Positions 15,947 to 29,341 of a stretch of DNA of 64,000 bases are shown one piece after another (within the stretch, counting starts at the first letter, position 1; each line of letters starts with the position of its first letter). The notes beneath the pieces are model-generated. The model saw nothing but the letters and a program-made list of their open reading frames with translations. It did no database searches and was not told where the DNA came from. Location: NCBI RefSeq assembly GCF_034140825.1, contig NC_089044.1, forward strand, positions 11,387,001-11,451,000, read 5' to 3'. This DNA is from Oryza sativa Japonica Group. Its lineage: Eukaryota; Streptophyta; Magnoliopsida; Poales; Poaceae. The translations under genes and the position numbers were made by a program.

Positions 15947-15992
15947 AAAGTGTGGTAGAAAAAACTACATATAGTTTTTTCTACCACACTTT
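15947..15992. terminator. Perfect 21-bp hairpin after psbM
   Basis: Arms 15,947-15,967 and 15,972-15,992 are exact reverse complements (21 bp) around a 4-base loop CATA. It lies 91 bases after the psbM stop. It probably marks the psbM mRNA 3' end, perhaps also that of petN from the other side. Confidence 0.8.
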
Positions 15993-16412
15993 AGAGTCTT
16001 TCTATTATATTATCTTGAATCTACATAGAATAGATTACTAGATTGAAATAGTAGTCTAATTCAATTTCTTTTTTCACTGCATCCACTTAATTTCAATCAA
16101 GTCAAAATGAAAAAATCCATGGAGGGAGAGAAAAATAATATGAGAATAGACTATAGTAAAAGAAAAAAAGTAAAAGGAAAAAACCAGCGAATCTTTCATG
16201 CTTAAACATGTCGCGAAATGTTTCAAAAGAGCATAAAATTTATTTTAAGAACTAAGAATAAGAAAAGAGTATAAAACAAATGGAAAATGTGCGATATGTT
16301 GGGAATAGCTCCGCGGAAGAAAATCTAAAGTTCTTATGTATAGAACTTTTTTAACCATGGGTCGCTTCTAGTAGCGATTATGAATTGCTCTCACCGCTCT
16401 TTCTATTTCTAT

Positions 16413-16464
16413 TTTCTATTCTTTCTATTTCTATATAGTAGAATAGAAATAGAAAGAATAGAAA
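16413..16464. repeat. 22-bp inverted repeat in psbM-petN spacer
   Basis: Arms 16,413-16,434 and 16,443-16,464 pair perfectly over 22 bases and are made of TTTCTATT-like units; the loop is 8 bases. The psbM-petN spacer (15,856-16,615) holds no gene besides these two hairpins. Confidence 0.85.
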
Positions 16465-16615
16465 GACTCTTTCTTACAAGAGTTTCTTACAGGAGTGAAA
16501 CAAAATTAAAGAAAGAGAGAAAGAATAAAGTTCGGCAAAATGATTAATGCAAAACGGTCAATTAAAGAAAAGAGTTGATACAACAATTCGACTACTCAAT
16601 CAATTAGTAGTATCC

Positions 16616-16741
<126 letters not shown>

Positions 16742-16838
16742 CTACTATTGATGAATAATCATAGTAGAATCAAGGGTACAGAGTCAAAAAGGGGTTCTGA
16801 CCTAAAACTATGGATGAATCAGTTCAAAGAATTTACTC

Positions 16839-16902
16839 TTAACAAATTCTTAGAGTATTTCTGGTAGAATTTAACAAATTCTTAGAGTATTTCTGGTAGA
16901 AT
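16839..16902. repeat. 32-bp tandem duplication
   Basis: Two exact 32-base copies (16,839-16,870 and 16,871-16,902) in the petN-trnC spacer. The spacer (16,706-17,150) has no gene. It is a slippage-type duplication of the kind that varies between closely related plastomes. Confidence 0.9.
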
Positions 16903-17150
16903 TGGGGAGCATTAAGTATAAATATGATACATAGCCCTTTCTTATTAATAAAAGAATAAGGAAACGCTATCTCATCCCTATTGGTATCGGTTTGGGCCAC
17001 TACTGCTAAAACAAACCCCAGTTTGAGGAAAGAACGGTGGGTTCTCAAAATCCAGTATCGCCGAGCCTTGTTATTCTCTTGCCCCAACTTATGCGGGGTG
17101 CAAATTTGTCGATTTGGATCAGTACTATAAGCCTAAGTATTTTATTGATC

Positions 17151-17221
17151 AGGCGGCACCCAGATTTGAACTGGGGATAAAGGATTTGCAGTCCCCTGCC
17201 TTACCGCTTGGCCATGCCGCC
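17151..17221 (-). tRNA. trnC-GCA: tRNA-Cys (GCA)
   Basis: A 71-nt cloverleaf, GGCGGCATGGCCAAGCGG, anticodon loop CTGCAAA, acceptor GGCGGCA/TGCCGCC. All stems pair. Confidence 0.95.
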
Positions 17222-18304
17222 AAAAAATACGATCTAAAATCGAGAAAAGAGCAAGTATTCATCCACGTTTCTTACTAAAACTAACTTTCTTTTATCTTAA
17301 ATCTAATTCTACTTACTTTTTTCCAATCTTTTTCAAAAAATCTATTCATGCTTTTTTTGGATCCAGTTTCGATTATTCTCCTCAAAGGATTCTATCTTAA
17401 AACACACATTGCTAACACTAGAAAACTTCCCTTTTCTTTCTATTGAAATGAAAAAGGAGAAAAGTGGATTTCTAGTCACAAGCTACAAAATTAAGAACAA
17501 ATTGGAACCATTAACTAGAATTCTCTTTTTATTTTGAATTTCGGTATTCTCTCCCGCCTGCCATTTAATGTCATAATAAAAGACAATGGATTTATGCCTA
17601 ATCCGTATATAGGTAAACTCCAGGTCCGAACAGCATTATTATCTATGGATCCCCCTTATGTACATATCTCTGTGGAGAATCGTTCTTTAATTTTTCATTG
17701 CATTAAATATCTTGAATAAAAAAAAGAAAATTGACTTTGCTATGTGGAGGTCCAGAACTAGATTGGCATGTACTTAAAAAAGTACTTACTTTATTTTAGG
17801 ATTCTACAACGAAATCTTATATCTTATATTTTATAGAAATTCTACTACTACGAAACAAAAAAGAACCTTCAAATTCTTTTTTGAAATTAAACTAAGCGTG
17901 CTATTCTCAATCGAACTAAAGTCAAACTTTCTAGTGCTTATAAATTATTATATTTTGGTTTTATCCCATTCATAGAAAGGAGAAAAAATGAGAAATCTTT
18001 GCCGTCCAATCTAAGAATATCATAAACTGTAAGTGGCAGAATTTTTTTCGAGGTTCTAGGAATGTTTTATCACTTCATTTTCATTCCATTTGGACCCCTG
18101 GGAAATTCGAACTTTCGTTGAAATTGTCTCTATTCATATGTATGAAATACATATATGAAATACGTATGTGGAGTTCCCGAGAATTTCATGTGATTTAGTA
18201 AACAGAATATAGATTCCATAATTGCTAGATCGATCTGTAGGGATTGATGAAGAGTGAGCTGATAATGGAATTTTTCTTCGATAAACAGGAAACTTAAGAT
18301 TAAG
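17222..18304. other. trnC to rpoB spacer and rpoB leader
   Basis: 1,083 bases. The rpoB transcript is normally started here by the nuclear-encoded phage-type polymerase, whose YRTA-type promoters are too short to assign by eye. A 61-codon open frame at 17,534-17,719 has no recognised family and is not called. Confidence 0.6.
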
Positions 18305-21300
18305 ATGCTCCGGAATGGAAATGAGGGAATGTCCACAATACCCGGATTTAGTCAGATCCAATTCGAGGGATTTTGTAGGTTCATTAATCAAGGCTTGGCA
18401 GAAGAACTTGAGAAGTTTCCAACAATTAAAGATCCAGATCACGAAATTTCATTTCAATTATTTGCGAAAGGATATCAATTGCTAGAACCTTCGATAAAAG
18501 AAAGGGATGCTGTGTATGAATCACTCACCTATTCTTCCGAATTATACGTATCCGCGCGATTAATTTTTGGTTTCGATGTGCAAAAGCAAACCATTTCTAT
18601 TGGAAACATTCCTATAATGAATTCCTTAGGAACCTTTATAATAAATGGAATATACCGAATTGTGATCAATCAAATATTGCTAAGTCCTGGTATTTACTAC
18701 CGCTCGGAATTAGACCATAAAGGAATTTCTATCTACACCGGGACTATAATATCAGATTGGGGAGGAAGATCGGAATTAGCAATTGATAAAAAAGAAAGGA
18801 TATGGGCTCGCGTGAGTAGAAAACAAAAGATATCTATTCTAGTTCTATCATCAGCTATGGGTTCAAATCTAAAAGAAATTCTAGATAATGTTTCCTACCC
18901 TGAAATTTTCTTGTCTTTCCCTAATGCTAAGGAGAAGAAGAGGATTGAGTCAAAAGAAAAAGCTATTTTGGAGTTTTATCAACAATTTGCTTGTGTAGGT
19001 GGGGACCTGGTATTTTCGGAATCCTTATGTGAGGAATTACAAAAGAAATTTTTTCAACAAAAATGTGAATTAGGAAGGATTGGTCGACGAAATATGAATC
19101 GAAGACTGAATCTTGATATACCTCAGAACAGCACCTTCTTGTTACCGCGAGATGTATTGGCCGCTACGGATCATTTGATTGGAATGAAATTTGAAACGGG
19201 TATACTTGACGATGACGATATGAATCACTTGAAAAATAAACGTATTCGTTCGGTTGCGGATCTGTTACAAGATCAATTCGGACTGGCTCTTGGTCGTTTA
19301 CAACATGCGGTTCAAAAAACTATCCGTAGAGTATTCATACGTCAATCAAAACCGACTCCACAAACTTTGGTAACTCCAACTTCAACCTCGATTTTATTAA
19401 TAACTACTTACGAGACCTTCTTTGGTACATATCCCTTATCTCAAGTTTTTGATCAAACCAATCCATTGACACAAACGGTTCATGGGCGAAAAGTGAGTTG
19501 TTTGGGTCCTGGAGGATTGACGGGGAGAACTGCAAGTTTTCGGAGCCGAGATATCCATCCGAGTCACTATGGGCGTATTTGTCCAATTGACACGTCCGAA
19601 GGAATCAACGTTGGACTTACTGGATCTTTAGCTATTCATGCGAGAATTGATCATTGGTGGGGATCCGTAGAGAGTCCTTTTTATGAAATATCTGAGAAAG
19701 CAAAGAAAAAAAAAGAGAGACAGGTGGTTTATTTATCACCAAATAGAGATGAGTATTATATGATAGCAGCAGGAAATTCTTTGTCCTTGAATCGGGGTAT
19801 TCAGGAAGAACAGGTTGTTCCAGCTAGATACCGTCAAGAATTCCTGACTATTGCATGGGAACAGATTCATGTTAGAAGTATTTTTCCTTTCCAATATTTT
19901 TCTATTGGGGGTTCTCTCATTCCTTTTATTGAGCATAATGATGCGAATCGAGCTTTAATGAGTTCTAATATGCAGCGCCAAGCAGTTCCGCTTTCTCGGT
20001 CCGAGAAGTGCATTGTTGGAACTGGATTGGAACGCCAAACAGCTCTAGATTCGAGGGTTTCTGTTATAGCCGAACGCGAGGGAAAGATCATTTCTACTAA
20101 TAGTCACAAGATCCTTTTATCAAGTAGTGGGAAGACTATAAGTATTCCTTTAGTTACCCATCGGCGCTCTAACAAAAATACTTGTATGCACCAAAAACCT
20201 CGGGTTCCGCGGGGTAAATCCATTAAAAAAGGACAAATTTTAGCGGAGGGGGCTGCTACGGTTGGTGGGGAACTTGCTTTAGGAAAAAACGTATTAGTAG
20301 CTTATATGCCATGGGAAGGTTACAATTTTGAAGACGCAGTATTAATTAGCGAACGTTTGGTATATGAGGATATTTATACTTCTTTTCACATCCGAAAATA
20401 TGAAATTCAGACGGATACAACAAGCCAAGGCTCCGCTGAAAAAATCACTAAAGAAATACCACATCTAGAAGAACATTTACTCCGCAATTTGGACAGAAAT
20501 GGAGTTGTGAAGTTGGGGTCCTGGGTAGAAACAGGCGATATTTTAGTAGGTAAATTAACGCCTCAGATAGCGAGCGAATCGTCCTATATCGCGGAAGCTG
20601 GATTATTACGGGCCATATTTGGTCTTGAGGTATCCACTTCAAAAGAAACTTCTCTCAAACTACCGATAGGTGGAAGAGGACGCGTTATCGATGTGAAATG
20701 GATCCAGAGGGATCCCCTCGACATAATGGTTCGTGTATATATTTTACAAAAACGCGAAATCAAAGTTGGGGATAAAGTAGCCGGAAGACACGGGAATAAG
20801 GGGATCATTTCCAAAATTTTGCCTAGGCAAGATATGCCCTATTTGCAAGATGGAACGCCTGTTGATATGGTTTTCAATCCCTTAGGAGTACCCTCCCGAA
20901 TGAATGTGGGACAAATATTTGAAAGCTCGCTCGGATTAGCAGGGGATCTGCTAAAGAAACATTATAGAATAGCACCCTTTGATGAGAGATATGAGCAAGA
21001 GGCTTCAAGAAAACTTGTGTTTTCAGAATTATATGAAGCCAGTAAACAAACAAAAAATCCGTGGGTATTTGAACCCGAGTACCCGGGAAAAAGCAGAATA
21101 TTTGATGGAAGAACAGGAGACCCCTTCGAACAGCCTGTTCTAATAGGGAAGTCCTATATCTTAAAATTAATTCATCAAGTTGATGAGAAAATCCACGGAC
21201 GCTCTACTGGGCCCTATTCACTTGTTACACAACAACCCGTTAGAGGAAGAGCCAAGCAAGGGGGACAACGAATAGGAGAAATGGAAGTTTGGGCTTTAGA

Positions 21301-21532
21301 AGGATTTGGTGTTGCTCATATTTTACAAGAGATACTTACTTATAAATCTGATCATCTTATAGCTCGCCAAGAAATACTTAACGCTACGATCTGGGGAAAA
21401 CGAGTACCTAATCACGAGGATCCTCCAGAATCTTTTCGAGTGCTTGTTCGAGAACTACGATCTTTGGCTCTAGAACTGAACCATTTCCTTGTATCTCAGA
21501 AGAACTTCCAGGTTAATAGGGAAGAAGTTTGA
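18305..21532 (+). CDS. rpoB: PEP RNA polymerase beta subunit
   Basis: A 1075-residue catalytic subunit of the plastid-encoded RNA polymerase, starting [20 protein letters not shown] as in other grasses. Conserved blocks are present in order: GPGGLTGR, the rifampicin-region-like [45 protein letters not shown] and the C-terminal [13 protein letters not shown]. First gene of the rpoB-rpoC1-rpoC2 operon. The frame is whole at the length I expect, and I saw no unlikely residue. Ser codons at positions like 156-187 would be RNA-editing targets and are not mutations. Confidence 0.97.
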
Positions 21533-21569
21533 TCGGAATAAATATAAATTCTTTTCTTATTTCTATTTT

Positions 21570-23618
21570 ATGATTGACCAATATAAACATCAACAACTTC
21601 AAATTGGACTCGTTTCCCCTCAACAAATAAAGGCTTGGGCTAACAAAACACTACCTAATGGGGAAGTCGTTGGCGAAGTCACAAGGCCCTCCACTTTTCA
21701 TTATAAAACCGATAAACCAGAAAAAGATGGATTGTTTTGCGAAAGAATCTTTGGACCCATAAAAAGCAGAATTTGTGCTTGTGGAAATTCTCGAGCGAGC
21801 GGAGCTGAAAACGAAGACGAAAGATTTTGCCAAAAATGCGGAGTAGAATTTGTTGATTCTCGGATACGAAGATATCAAATGGGATACATCAAACTCGCAT
21901 GTCCCGTGACTCATGTGTGGTATTTAAAAGGTCTTCCTAGTTATATCGCGAATCTTTTAGATAAACCCCTTAAGAAATTGGAGGGCCTAGTATATGGCGA
22001 TTTCTCTTTTGCTAGGCCCAGTGCTAAAAAACCAACTTTCTTACGATTACGAGGTTTATTCGAGGATGAAATTTCATCCTGTAACCATAGCATTTCCCCC
22101 TTTTTTTCTACCCCAGGCTTTACAACATTTCGAAATCGGGAAATTGCGACAGGAGCAGGTGCTATTAGAGAACAATTAGCAGATTTGGATTTGCGAATTA
22201 TTTTAGAGAATTCCTCGGTCGAATGGAAGGAATTAGAAGACGAGGGGTATAGTGGAGATGAATGGGAAGATAGAAAAAGACGAATAAGAAAAGTTTTTTT
22301 GATTAGACGCATGCAATTGGCGAAACATTTTATTCAAACAAATGTAGAACCAGAATGGATGGTTTTGTGCTTATTACCAGTTCTTCCTCCCGAATTAAGA
22401 CCCATTGTTTATAGGTCTGGGGATAAAGTAGTGACTTCGGATATTAATGAACTTTATAAGAGAGTTATCCGTCGGAACAACAATCTTGCCTATCTATTAA
22501 AAAGAAGTGAATTAGCGCCAGCAGATTTAGTAATGTGCCAGGAAAAATTGGTACAAGAAGCCGTGGATACACTTCTTGATAGTGGGTCCCGCGGGCAACC
22601 AACGAGGGATGGTCACAATAAAGTATACAAATCACTTTCAGATGTAATTGAAGGTAAAGAGGGGAGGTTTCGCGAAACTCTGCTTGGGAAACGGGTCGAT
22701 TACTCGGGGCGTTCTGTCATTGTTGTGGGTCCTTCACTTTCATTACATCAATGTGGGTTACCTCTAGAGATAGCAATAAAGCTTTTTCAGCTATTTGTAA
22801 TTCGCGATTTAATCACGAAACGTGCTACTTCTAATGTTAGGATTGCTAAAAGGAAAATTTGGGAAAAGGAACCCATTGTATGGGAAATACTTCAAGAAGT
22901 TATGAGGGGACATCCTGTACTGTTGAATAGAGCACCTACCCTGCATAGATTAGGCATACAGGCTTTCCAACCCACTTTAGTAGAGGGGCGTACTATTTGT
23001 TTACACCCATTAGTGTGTAAAGGTTTCAATGCAGACTTTGATGGGGATCAAATGGCTGTTCATCTACCTTTATCCTTGGAAGCTCAGGCGGAAGCTCGTT
23101 TACTTATGTTTTCTCATATGAATCTCCTATCTCCCGCTATTGGGGATCCTATTTGCGTACCAACCCAAGACATGCTTATCGGACTTTATGTATTAACGAT
23201 TGGAAACCGTCGAGGTATTTGTGCAAATAGATATAATAGTTGCGGAAACTATCCAAACCAAAAAGTAAATTACAATAATAATAATCCTAAGTATACGAAA
23301 GATAAAGAATCTCTTTTTTCTAGTTCCTATGATGCACTGGGAGCTTATAGACAGAAACAAATCTGTTTAGACAGTCCCTTGTGGCTCCGATGGAAACTAG
23401 ATCAACGCGTCATTGGGTTAAGAGAAGTTCCGATTGAAGTTCAATATGAATCTTTGGGGACTTATCGTGAGATTTATGCCCACTATCTAGTAGTGGGAAA
23501 TAGAAAAAAGGAAATCCGTTCTATATACATTCGCACCACTCTTGGTCATATTTCTTTTTATAGAGAAATAGAGGAAGCCATACAAGGATTTAGTCAGGCC
23601 TATTCATACACTATCTAA
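21570..23618 (+). CDS. rpoC1: PEP RNA polymerase beta' subunit
   Basis: A 682-residue subunit without the intron seen in most land plants, a grass trait. The start is [20 protein letters not shown]; the 27 codons upstream overlap the rpoB end and are not homologous. It has a zinc-binding CACG and [26 protein letters not shown], and the Mg-binding NADFDGDQM near residues 487-495. It lies 37 bases after rpoB. Intact. Confidence 0.97.
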   Translation: MIDQYKHQQLQIGLVSPQQIKAWANKTLPNGEVVGEVTRPSTFHYKTDKPEKDGLFCERIFGPIKSRICACGNSRASGAENEDERFCQKCGVEFVDSRIRRYQMGYIKLACPVTHVWYLKGLPSYIANLLDKPLKKLEGLVYGDFSFARPSAKKPTFLRLRGLFEDEISSCNHSISPFFSTPGFTTFRNREIATGAGAIREQLADLDLRIILENSSVEWKELEDEGYSGDEWEDRKRRIRKVFLIRRMQLAKHFIQTNVEPEWMVLCLLPVLPPELRPIVYRSGDKVVTSDINELYKRVIRRNNNLAYLLKRSELAPADLVMCQEKLVQEAVDTLLDSGSRGQPTRDGHNKVYKSLSDVIEGKEGRFRETLLGKRVDYSGRSVIVVGPSLSLHQCGLPLEIAIKLFQLFVIRDLITKRATSNVRIAKRKIWEKEPIVWEILQEVMRGHPVLLNRAPTLHRLGIQAFQPTLVEGRTICLHPLVCKGFNADFDGDQMAVHLPLSLEAQAEARLLMFSHMNLLSPAIGDPICVPTQDMLIGLYVLTIGNRRGICANRYNSCGNYPNQKVNYNNNNPKYTKDKESLFSSSYDALGAYRQKQICLDSPLWLRWKLDQRVIGLREVPIEVQYESLGTYREIYAHYLVVGNRKKEIRSIYIRTTLGHISFYREIEEAIQGFSQAYSYTI

Positions 23619-23639
23619 ACAAGGAAGTTAGATTCGGGG

Positions 23640-23659
23640 ATGCCCCTTTCGAGGGGCAT
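23640..23659 (+). other. Hairpin in rpoC1-rpoC2 spacer
   Basis: Perfect 8-bp stem ATGCCCCT / AGGGGCAT with tetraloop TTCG, 21 bases after the rpoC1 stop. It may be an mRNA processing or end-protection element inside the operon. Confidence 0.55.
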
Positions 23660-23817
23660 TCCGATTTCGCTAGTATCATCATTTTTGCCGCACGAATCCA
23701 GATTGAGATTGAGGAAAGGAAGTTAACTAAGTTTTCGAATCACTGACTCAGGCCCATTGTCGAATCCTACTCAGCAATTGTCGAATTATACTCAGCCGAA
23801 AAAGGGGGTACTTATTT

Positions 23818-26800
23818 ATGGCGGAACGGGCCAATCTGGTCTTTCAGAATAAAGAGATAGATGGAACTGCTATGAAACGACTTATTAGCAGATTAATAGA
23901 TCATTTCGGAATGGGATATACATCCCATATACTGGATCAAATAAAAACGCTGGGCTTCCATCAAGCCACTACTACATCGATTTCATTAGGAATCGAGGAT
24001 CTTTTAACAATACCCTCTAAGGGATGGTTAGTCCAAGATGCGGAACAACAGAGTTTTCTTTTGGAAAAACACTATTATTATGGGGCTGTACACGCGGTAG
24101 AAAAATTACGCCAATCCGTTGAAATCTGGTATGCTACAAGTGAATATTTGAAACACGAAATGAATTCGAATTTTCGGATAACAGATCCTTCTAATCCAGT
24201 CTATCTAATGTCTTTTTCAGGAGCTAGAGGAAATGCATCGCAGGTACACCAATTAGTAGGTATGCGAGGATTAATGGCGGATCCTCAAGGACAAATGATT
24301 GATTTACCTATTCAAAGCAATTTACGCGAGGGACTTTCTTTGACAGAATATATAATTTCCTGCTACGGAGCCCGCAAAGGGGTTGTAGATACTGCTGTAC
24401 GAACGGCGGATGCTGGATATCTTACACGTAGACTTGTTGAAGTAGTTCAACATATTATTGTGCGTAGAAGAGATTGTGGTACTATCCAAGCTATTTCTGT
24501 GAGTCCTCAAAATGGGATGACGGAAAAACTTTTTGTACAAACATTAATTGGTCGTGTATTAGCAAACGATATATATATCGGTTCACGGTGCATTGCCACT
24601 CGAAATCAAGATATTGGAATTGGGTTAGTCAATCGATTCATAACCACCTTTCGAGCACAGCCATTTCGAGCACAACCAATATATATTAGAACCCCCTTTA
24701 CTTGCCGGAGCACATCTTGGATCTGTCAATTATGTTATGGTCGGAGTTCCACTCATGGCGATCTGGTCGAATTGGGGGAAGCTGTAGGTGTTATTGCGGG
24801 TCAATCTATTGGGGAGCCAGGGACTCAACTAACATTAAGAACTTTTCATACTGGTGGGGTATTCACAGGGGGTACTGCCGACCTTGTACGATCCCCTTCA
24901 AATGGAAAAATCCAATTCAATGGGGATTTGGTTCACCCCACACGTACCCGTCATGGGCAGCCTGCTTTTCTATGTTATATAGACTTGCATATAACTATTC
25001 AGAGTCAGGATATTCTACATAGTGTGACTATTCCTTCAAAAAGCTTGATTCTAGTGCAAAATGATCAATATGTAGAATCCGAACAAGTAATTGCGGAGAT
25101 TCGTGCCGGAACGTCCGCTTTGCATTTTAAAGAAAAGGTACAAAAACATATTTATTCCGAATCAGATGGGGAAATGCACTGGAGTACCGATGTTTATCAT
25201 GCGCCCGAATATCAATATGGTAATCTTCGTCGATTACCAAAAACAAGCCATTTATGGATATTGTCAGTAAGTATGTGCAGATCTAGTATAGCTTCTTTTT
25301 CGCTCCACAAGGATCAAGATCAAATGAATACTTATTCCTTTTCTGTTGACGGAAGGTATATCTTTGGCCTCTCGATGGCTGATGATGAGGTAAGACATAG
25401 ACTGTTGGATACTTTTGGTAAAAAAGATAGGGAAATTCTTGATTATTCAACGCCGGATCGAATCATGTCCAATGGTCATTGGAATTTTGTCTATCCTTCT
25501 ATTCTTCAAAATAATTTTGATTTGTTAGCGAAAAAGCGAAGAAATAGGTTCGCCATTCCATTACAGTATCATCAAGAACAAGAGAAAGAACCAATATCCT
25601 GTTTTGGGATTTCGATTGAAATACCCTTTATGGGTGTTTTACGTAGAAATACTATAGTTGCTTATTTTGACGACCCACGATACAAAAAAGATAAAAAGGG
25701 TTCAGGAATTGTTAAATTTAGATATAGGACCCTAGAGGACGAATATAGGACTCGAGAGAAAGACTCAGAGAACGAATACGGGAGCCCAGAAAACGAATAT
25801 AGGACCCGAGAGGAAGAATGTAAAACCCTAGAAGACGAATATAGGACTCGAGAGGAGGAGTATGAAACCCTAGAAGATGAATATGGGATCCCAGAGAACG
25901 AATATGAAACCCTAGAAGATGAATATGGAATCCTAGAGGACGAATATAGGACTCGAGAGGAGGAATCCGAGGACGAATATGGGAGTCCAGAGAACAAATA
26001 TAGGCCCCGAGAGGATAAATATGGCACTTTAGAGGAAGACTCAGAGGACGAACATGGGACTTTAGAGGAAGACTCAGAGGAAGACTCAGAGGACGAATAT
26101 GGGAACCCGGAGGAAGATTCCGTCTTAAAAAAGGGGGTTTTGATTGAGCATCGAGGAACAAAAGAATTTAGTCTAAAATACCAAAAAGAAGTAGATCGGT
26201 TTTTTTTCATTCTCCAAGAACTGCATATCTTGCCGAGATCCTCATCCCTAAAGGTACTTGACAATAGTATTATTGGAGTGGATACACAACTCACAAAAAA
26301 TACAAGAAGTCGGCTGGGTGGATTGGTTCGAGTGAAGAGAAAAAAAAGCCATACGGAACTAAAAATCTTTTCTGGAGATATTCATTTTCCTGAAGAGGCG
26401 GATAAGATATTAGGTGGCAGTTTGATACCACTAGAAAGAGAAAAAAAAGATTCGAAGGAATCAAAAAAAAGGGAAAATTGGGTCTATGTTCAGTGGAAAA
26501 AAATTCTCAAGAGCAAGGAAAAGTATTTTGTTTTGGTTCGACCTGCAGTCGCGTATGAAATGAACGAAGGGAGAAATTTAGCAACACTTTTCCCACAGGA
26601 TCTCTTGCAGGAAGAGGGTAATCTCCAACTTCGACTTGTCAATTTTATTTCTCATGAAAATAGCAAGTTAACTCAAAGAATTTATCATACGAATAGTCAA
26701 TTCGTTCGAACTTGCTTAGTATTGAATTGGGAACAAGAAGAAAAAGAGGAGGCTCGTGCTTCCCTTGTTGAGATAAGAGCAAATGGTCTGATTCGCGATT

Positions 26801-28359
26801 TCCTAAGAATTGGGTTAATCAAATCCACTATTTCGTATACACGAAAAAGGTATGATAGCAGAAGTGCAGGACTGATTCTCCATAATAGGTTAGATCGCAC
26901 CAATACCAATTCCTTTTATTCCAAGGCGAAGATTCAATCACTTAGCCAACATCAAGAAGCTATTGGTACCTTGTTGAATCGAAATAAAGAATACCAATCT
27001 TTGATGGTTTTGTCGGCATCCAACTGTTCTCGAATTGGTTTTTTTAAGAATTCAAAAAATCCCAATGGGGTAAAAGAATCGAATCCTAGAATTCCTATTC
27101 CAAAATTTTGGGGGCTCTTTCGAAATTTTTCGGGACTCTTAGGTACTATTGCACCTAGTATATCGAATTTTTCTTCATCTTACTATTTACTAACGTATAA
27201 TCAGATCCTGTTAAAAAAGCATTTGCTCCTTGACAATTTGAAACAAAACTTCAAAGTACTTCAAGGACTTAAACACTCTTTAATAAATGAAAATCAAAGG
27301 ACTTCAAATTTCGATAGTAACATCATGTTGGATCCATTCCAGTTAAATTGGCACTTTCTCCCTCATGATTCTTGGGAAGAGACATCAGCAAAAATTCACC
27401 TTGGACAATTTATTTGCGAAAATGTATGTCTATTTAAATCGCACATAAAAAAATCAGGTCAAATTTTCATTGTAAATATAGATTCCTTTGTTATAAGAGC
27501 AGCTAAGCCTTATTTGGCCACTACAGGAGCAACTGTTCATGGTCATTATGGAGAAATCCTTTACAAAGGGGATAGGTTAGTTACGTTTATATACGAAAAA
27601 GCGAGATCTAGTGACATAACGCAAGGTCTTCCAAAAGTAGAACAAATCTTCGAAGCGCGTTCAATTGATTCACTATCGCCGAATCTCGAAAGGAGAATTG
27701 AGGATTGGAATGAGCGTATACCAAGAATTCTTGGGGGTCCTTGGGGATTCTTGATTGGAGCTGAGTTAACCATAGCCCAAAGTCGTATCTCTTTGGTTAA
27801 TAAGATCCAAAAGGTTTATCGATCCCAAGGGGTACAGATCCATAATAGACATATAGAGATTATTATACGCCAAGTAACATCAAAAGTGCGGGTTTCCGAA
27901 GATGGAATGTCTAATGTTTTTTCACCTGGGGAATTAATTGGACTATTGCGAGCAGAGCGAGCAGGGCGGGCTTTGGATGAATCGATCTATTATCGGGCAA
28001 TCTTATTGGGAATAACAAGGGTTTCCCTGAATACCCAAAGTTTCATATCTGAAGCAAGTTTTCAAGAAACTGCTCGAGTTTTAGCAAAAGCTGCCTTACG
28101 AGGTCGTATTGATTGGTTGAAAGGCCTGAAAGAAAACGTAGTTCTGGGGGGGATTATACCTGTTGGTACCGGATTCCAAAAATTTGTGCACCGTTACCCA
28201 CAAAACAAGAACCTTTATTTCGAAATTCAAAAAAAAAAACTATTTGCGTCGGAAATGAGAGATATTTTGTTTCTCCATACAGAATTAGTTTCTTCTGATT
28301 CTGACGTAACAAACAATTTCTATGAGACATCAGAATCACCATTTACCCCATTTATATGA
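23818..28359 (+). CDS. rpoC2: PEP RNA polymerase beta'' subunit
   Basis: A 1513-residue subunit starting [20 protein letters not shown], with [13 protein letters not shown]-like core, [20 protein letters not shown] and the C-terminal [18 protein letters not shown]. Residues about 637-770 are the grass-specific insert of degenerate seven-residue units such as (T)[13 protein letters not shown], Glu/Asp/Tyr-rich, later EDSEDEYG. The length equals what I recall for rice. The 4.5-kb frame is fully open, which argues for a recent origin if nuclear. Third gene of the operon. Confidence 0.97.
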
Positions 28360-28630
28360 TTTAAGGATACATAAAGCAGATTTTTTACTTTAAACTAGAT
28401 TTTTGACCTTAGAACGCTAAGAGGTTAGATTTTCTATTTTTATTTTAATTTAAAAAGAAGTTTAGTTAATTCATTAAGGTTATGCTTATACCATGTAGAA
28501 GGTTCCATCGGAACAATTATTATTTATTTCAAGCTATTTCGGCTCTTTCTTAATCTTCGAAAAGAAAGAAATTTCGTAATGGAAAGGTAGGATGAAAAAA
28601 AAGAAAAAATCAAAAGGAAGTGTGGAAAAA

Positions 28631-29341
28631 ATGACAAGAAGATATTGGAACATCAATTTGAAAGAGATGATAGAAGCGGGAGTTCATTTTGGTCATGGTA
28701 TTAAGAAATGGAATCCTAAAATGGCCCCTTACATCTCGGCAAAGCGTAAAGGTACTCATATTACAAATCTCGCTAGAACCACCCGTTTTTTATCAGAAGC
28801 TTGTGATTTAGTTTTTGATGCAGCAAGTCAGGGAAAAAGCTTCTTAATTGTTGGTACCAAAAAAAGAGCAGCGGATTTAGTAGCATCAGCTGCAATAAGG
28901 GCTCGTTGTCATTATGTTAATAAAAAGTGGTTCAGTGGTATGTTAACGAATTGGTCGATTACTAAAACTAGACTTTCTCAATTTAGAGACTTAAGAGCAG
29001 AAGAAAAGATGGAAAAATTCCACCATCTCCCAAAAAGAGATGTGGCAATCTTGAAGAGAAAATTATCTACCTTGCAAAGATATCTCGGCGGGATCAAATA
29101 TATGACGAGGTTGCCTGACATTGTGATCGTCCTCGATCAGCAAAAAGAGTATATAGCTCTTCGGGAATGTGCCATTTTGGGGATTCCTACTATTTCTTTA
29201 GCCGATACAAATTGTGACCCAGATCTCGCGAATATATCGATTCCAGCCAACGATGACACTATGACTTCAATTCGATTGATTCTTAACAAATTAGTATTTG
29301 CAATTTGTGAGGGCCGTTCTCTCTATATAAGAAATCATTGA
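28631..29341 (+). CDS. rps2: 30S ribosomal protein S2
   Basis: A 236-residue plastid small-subunit protein, [20 protein letters not shown] with the [15 protein letters not shown] and [10 protein letters not shown] motifs. The start was chosen at the family Met, with AAAAA context rather than a clear ribosome-binding site; 13 Lys-rich codons upstream are open. First gene of the rps2-atpI-atpH-atpF-atpA operon. Intact. Confidence 0.96.
   Translation: MTRRYWNINLKEMIEAGVHFGHGIKKWNPKMAPYISAKRKGTHITNLARTTRFLSEACDLVFDAASQGKSFLIVGTKKRAADLVASAAIRARCHYVNKKWFSGMLTNWSITKTRLSQFRDLRAEEKMEKFHHLPKRDVAILKRKLSTLQRYLGGIKYMTRLPDIVIVLDQQKEYIALRECAILGIPTISLADTNCDPDLANISIPANDDTMTSIRLILNKLVFAICEGRSLYIRNH

Noticed and set aside
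17534-17719. 61-codon frame in the trnC-rpoB spacer
   Set aside because: Starts with a non-ATG codon, no recognised family, short enough to be chance.
18134-18442. Minus-strand frames overlapping the rpoB start
   Set aside because: Shadow of the rpoB leader and first codons, no homology.
25662-26294. 210-codon open frame on the minus strand inside rpoC2
   Set aside because: It is the mirror of the low-complexity acidic repeat insert; Glu/Asp/Tyr codons read backwards give Ser/Leu-rich frames. No family match.
28631-29341. rps2 residues (Glu128, Val138) that differ from dicots
   Set aside because: I could not exclude that these are normal for grasses, so they were not counted with the psbD/psbC changes.
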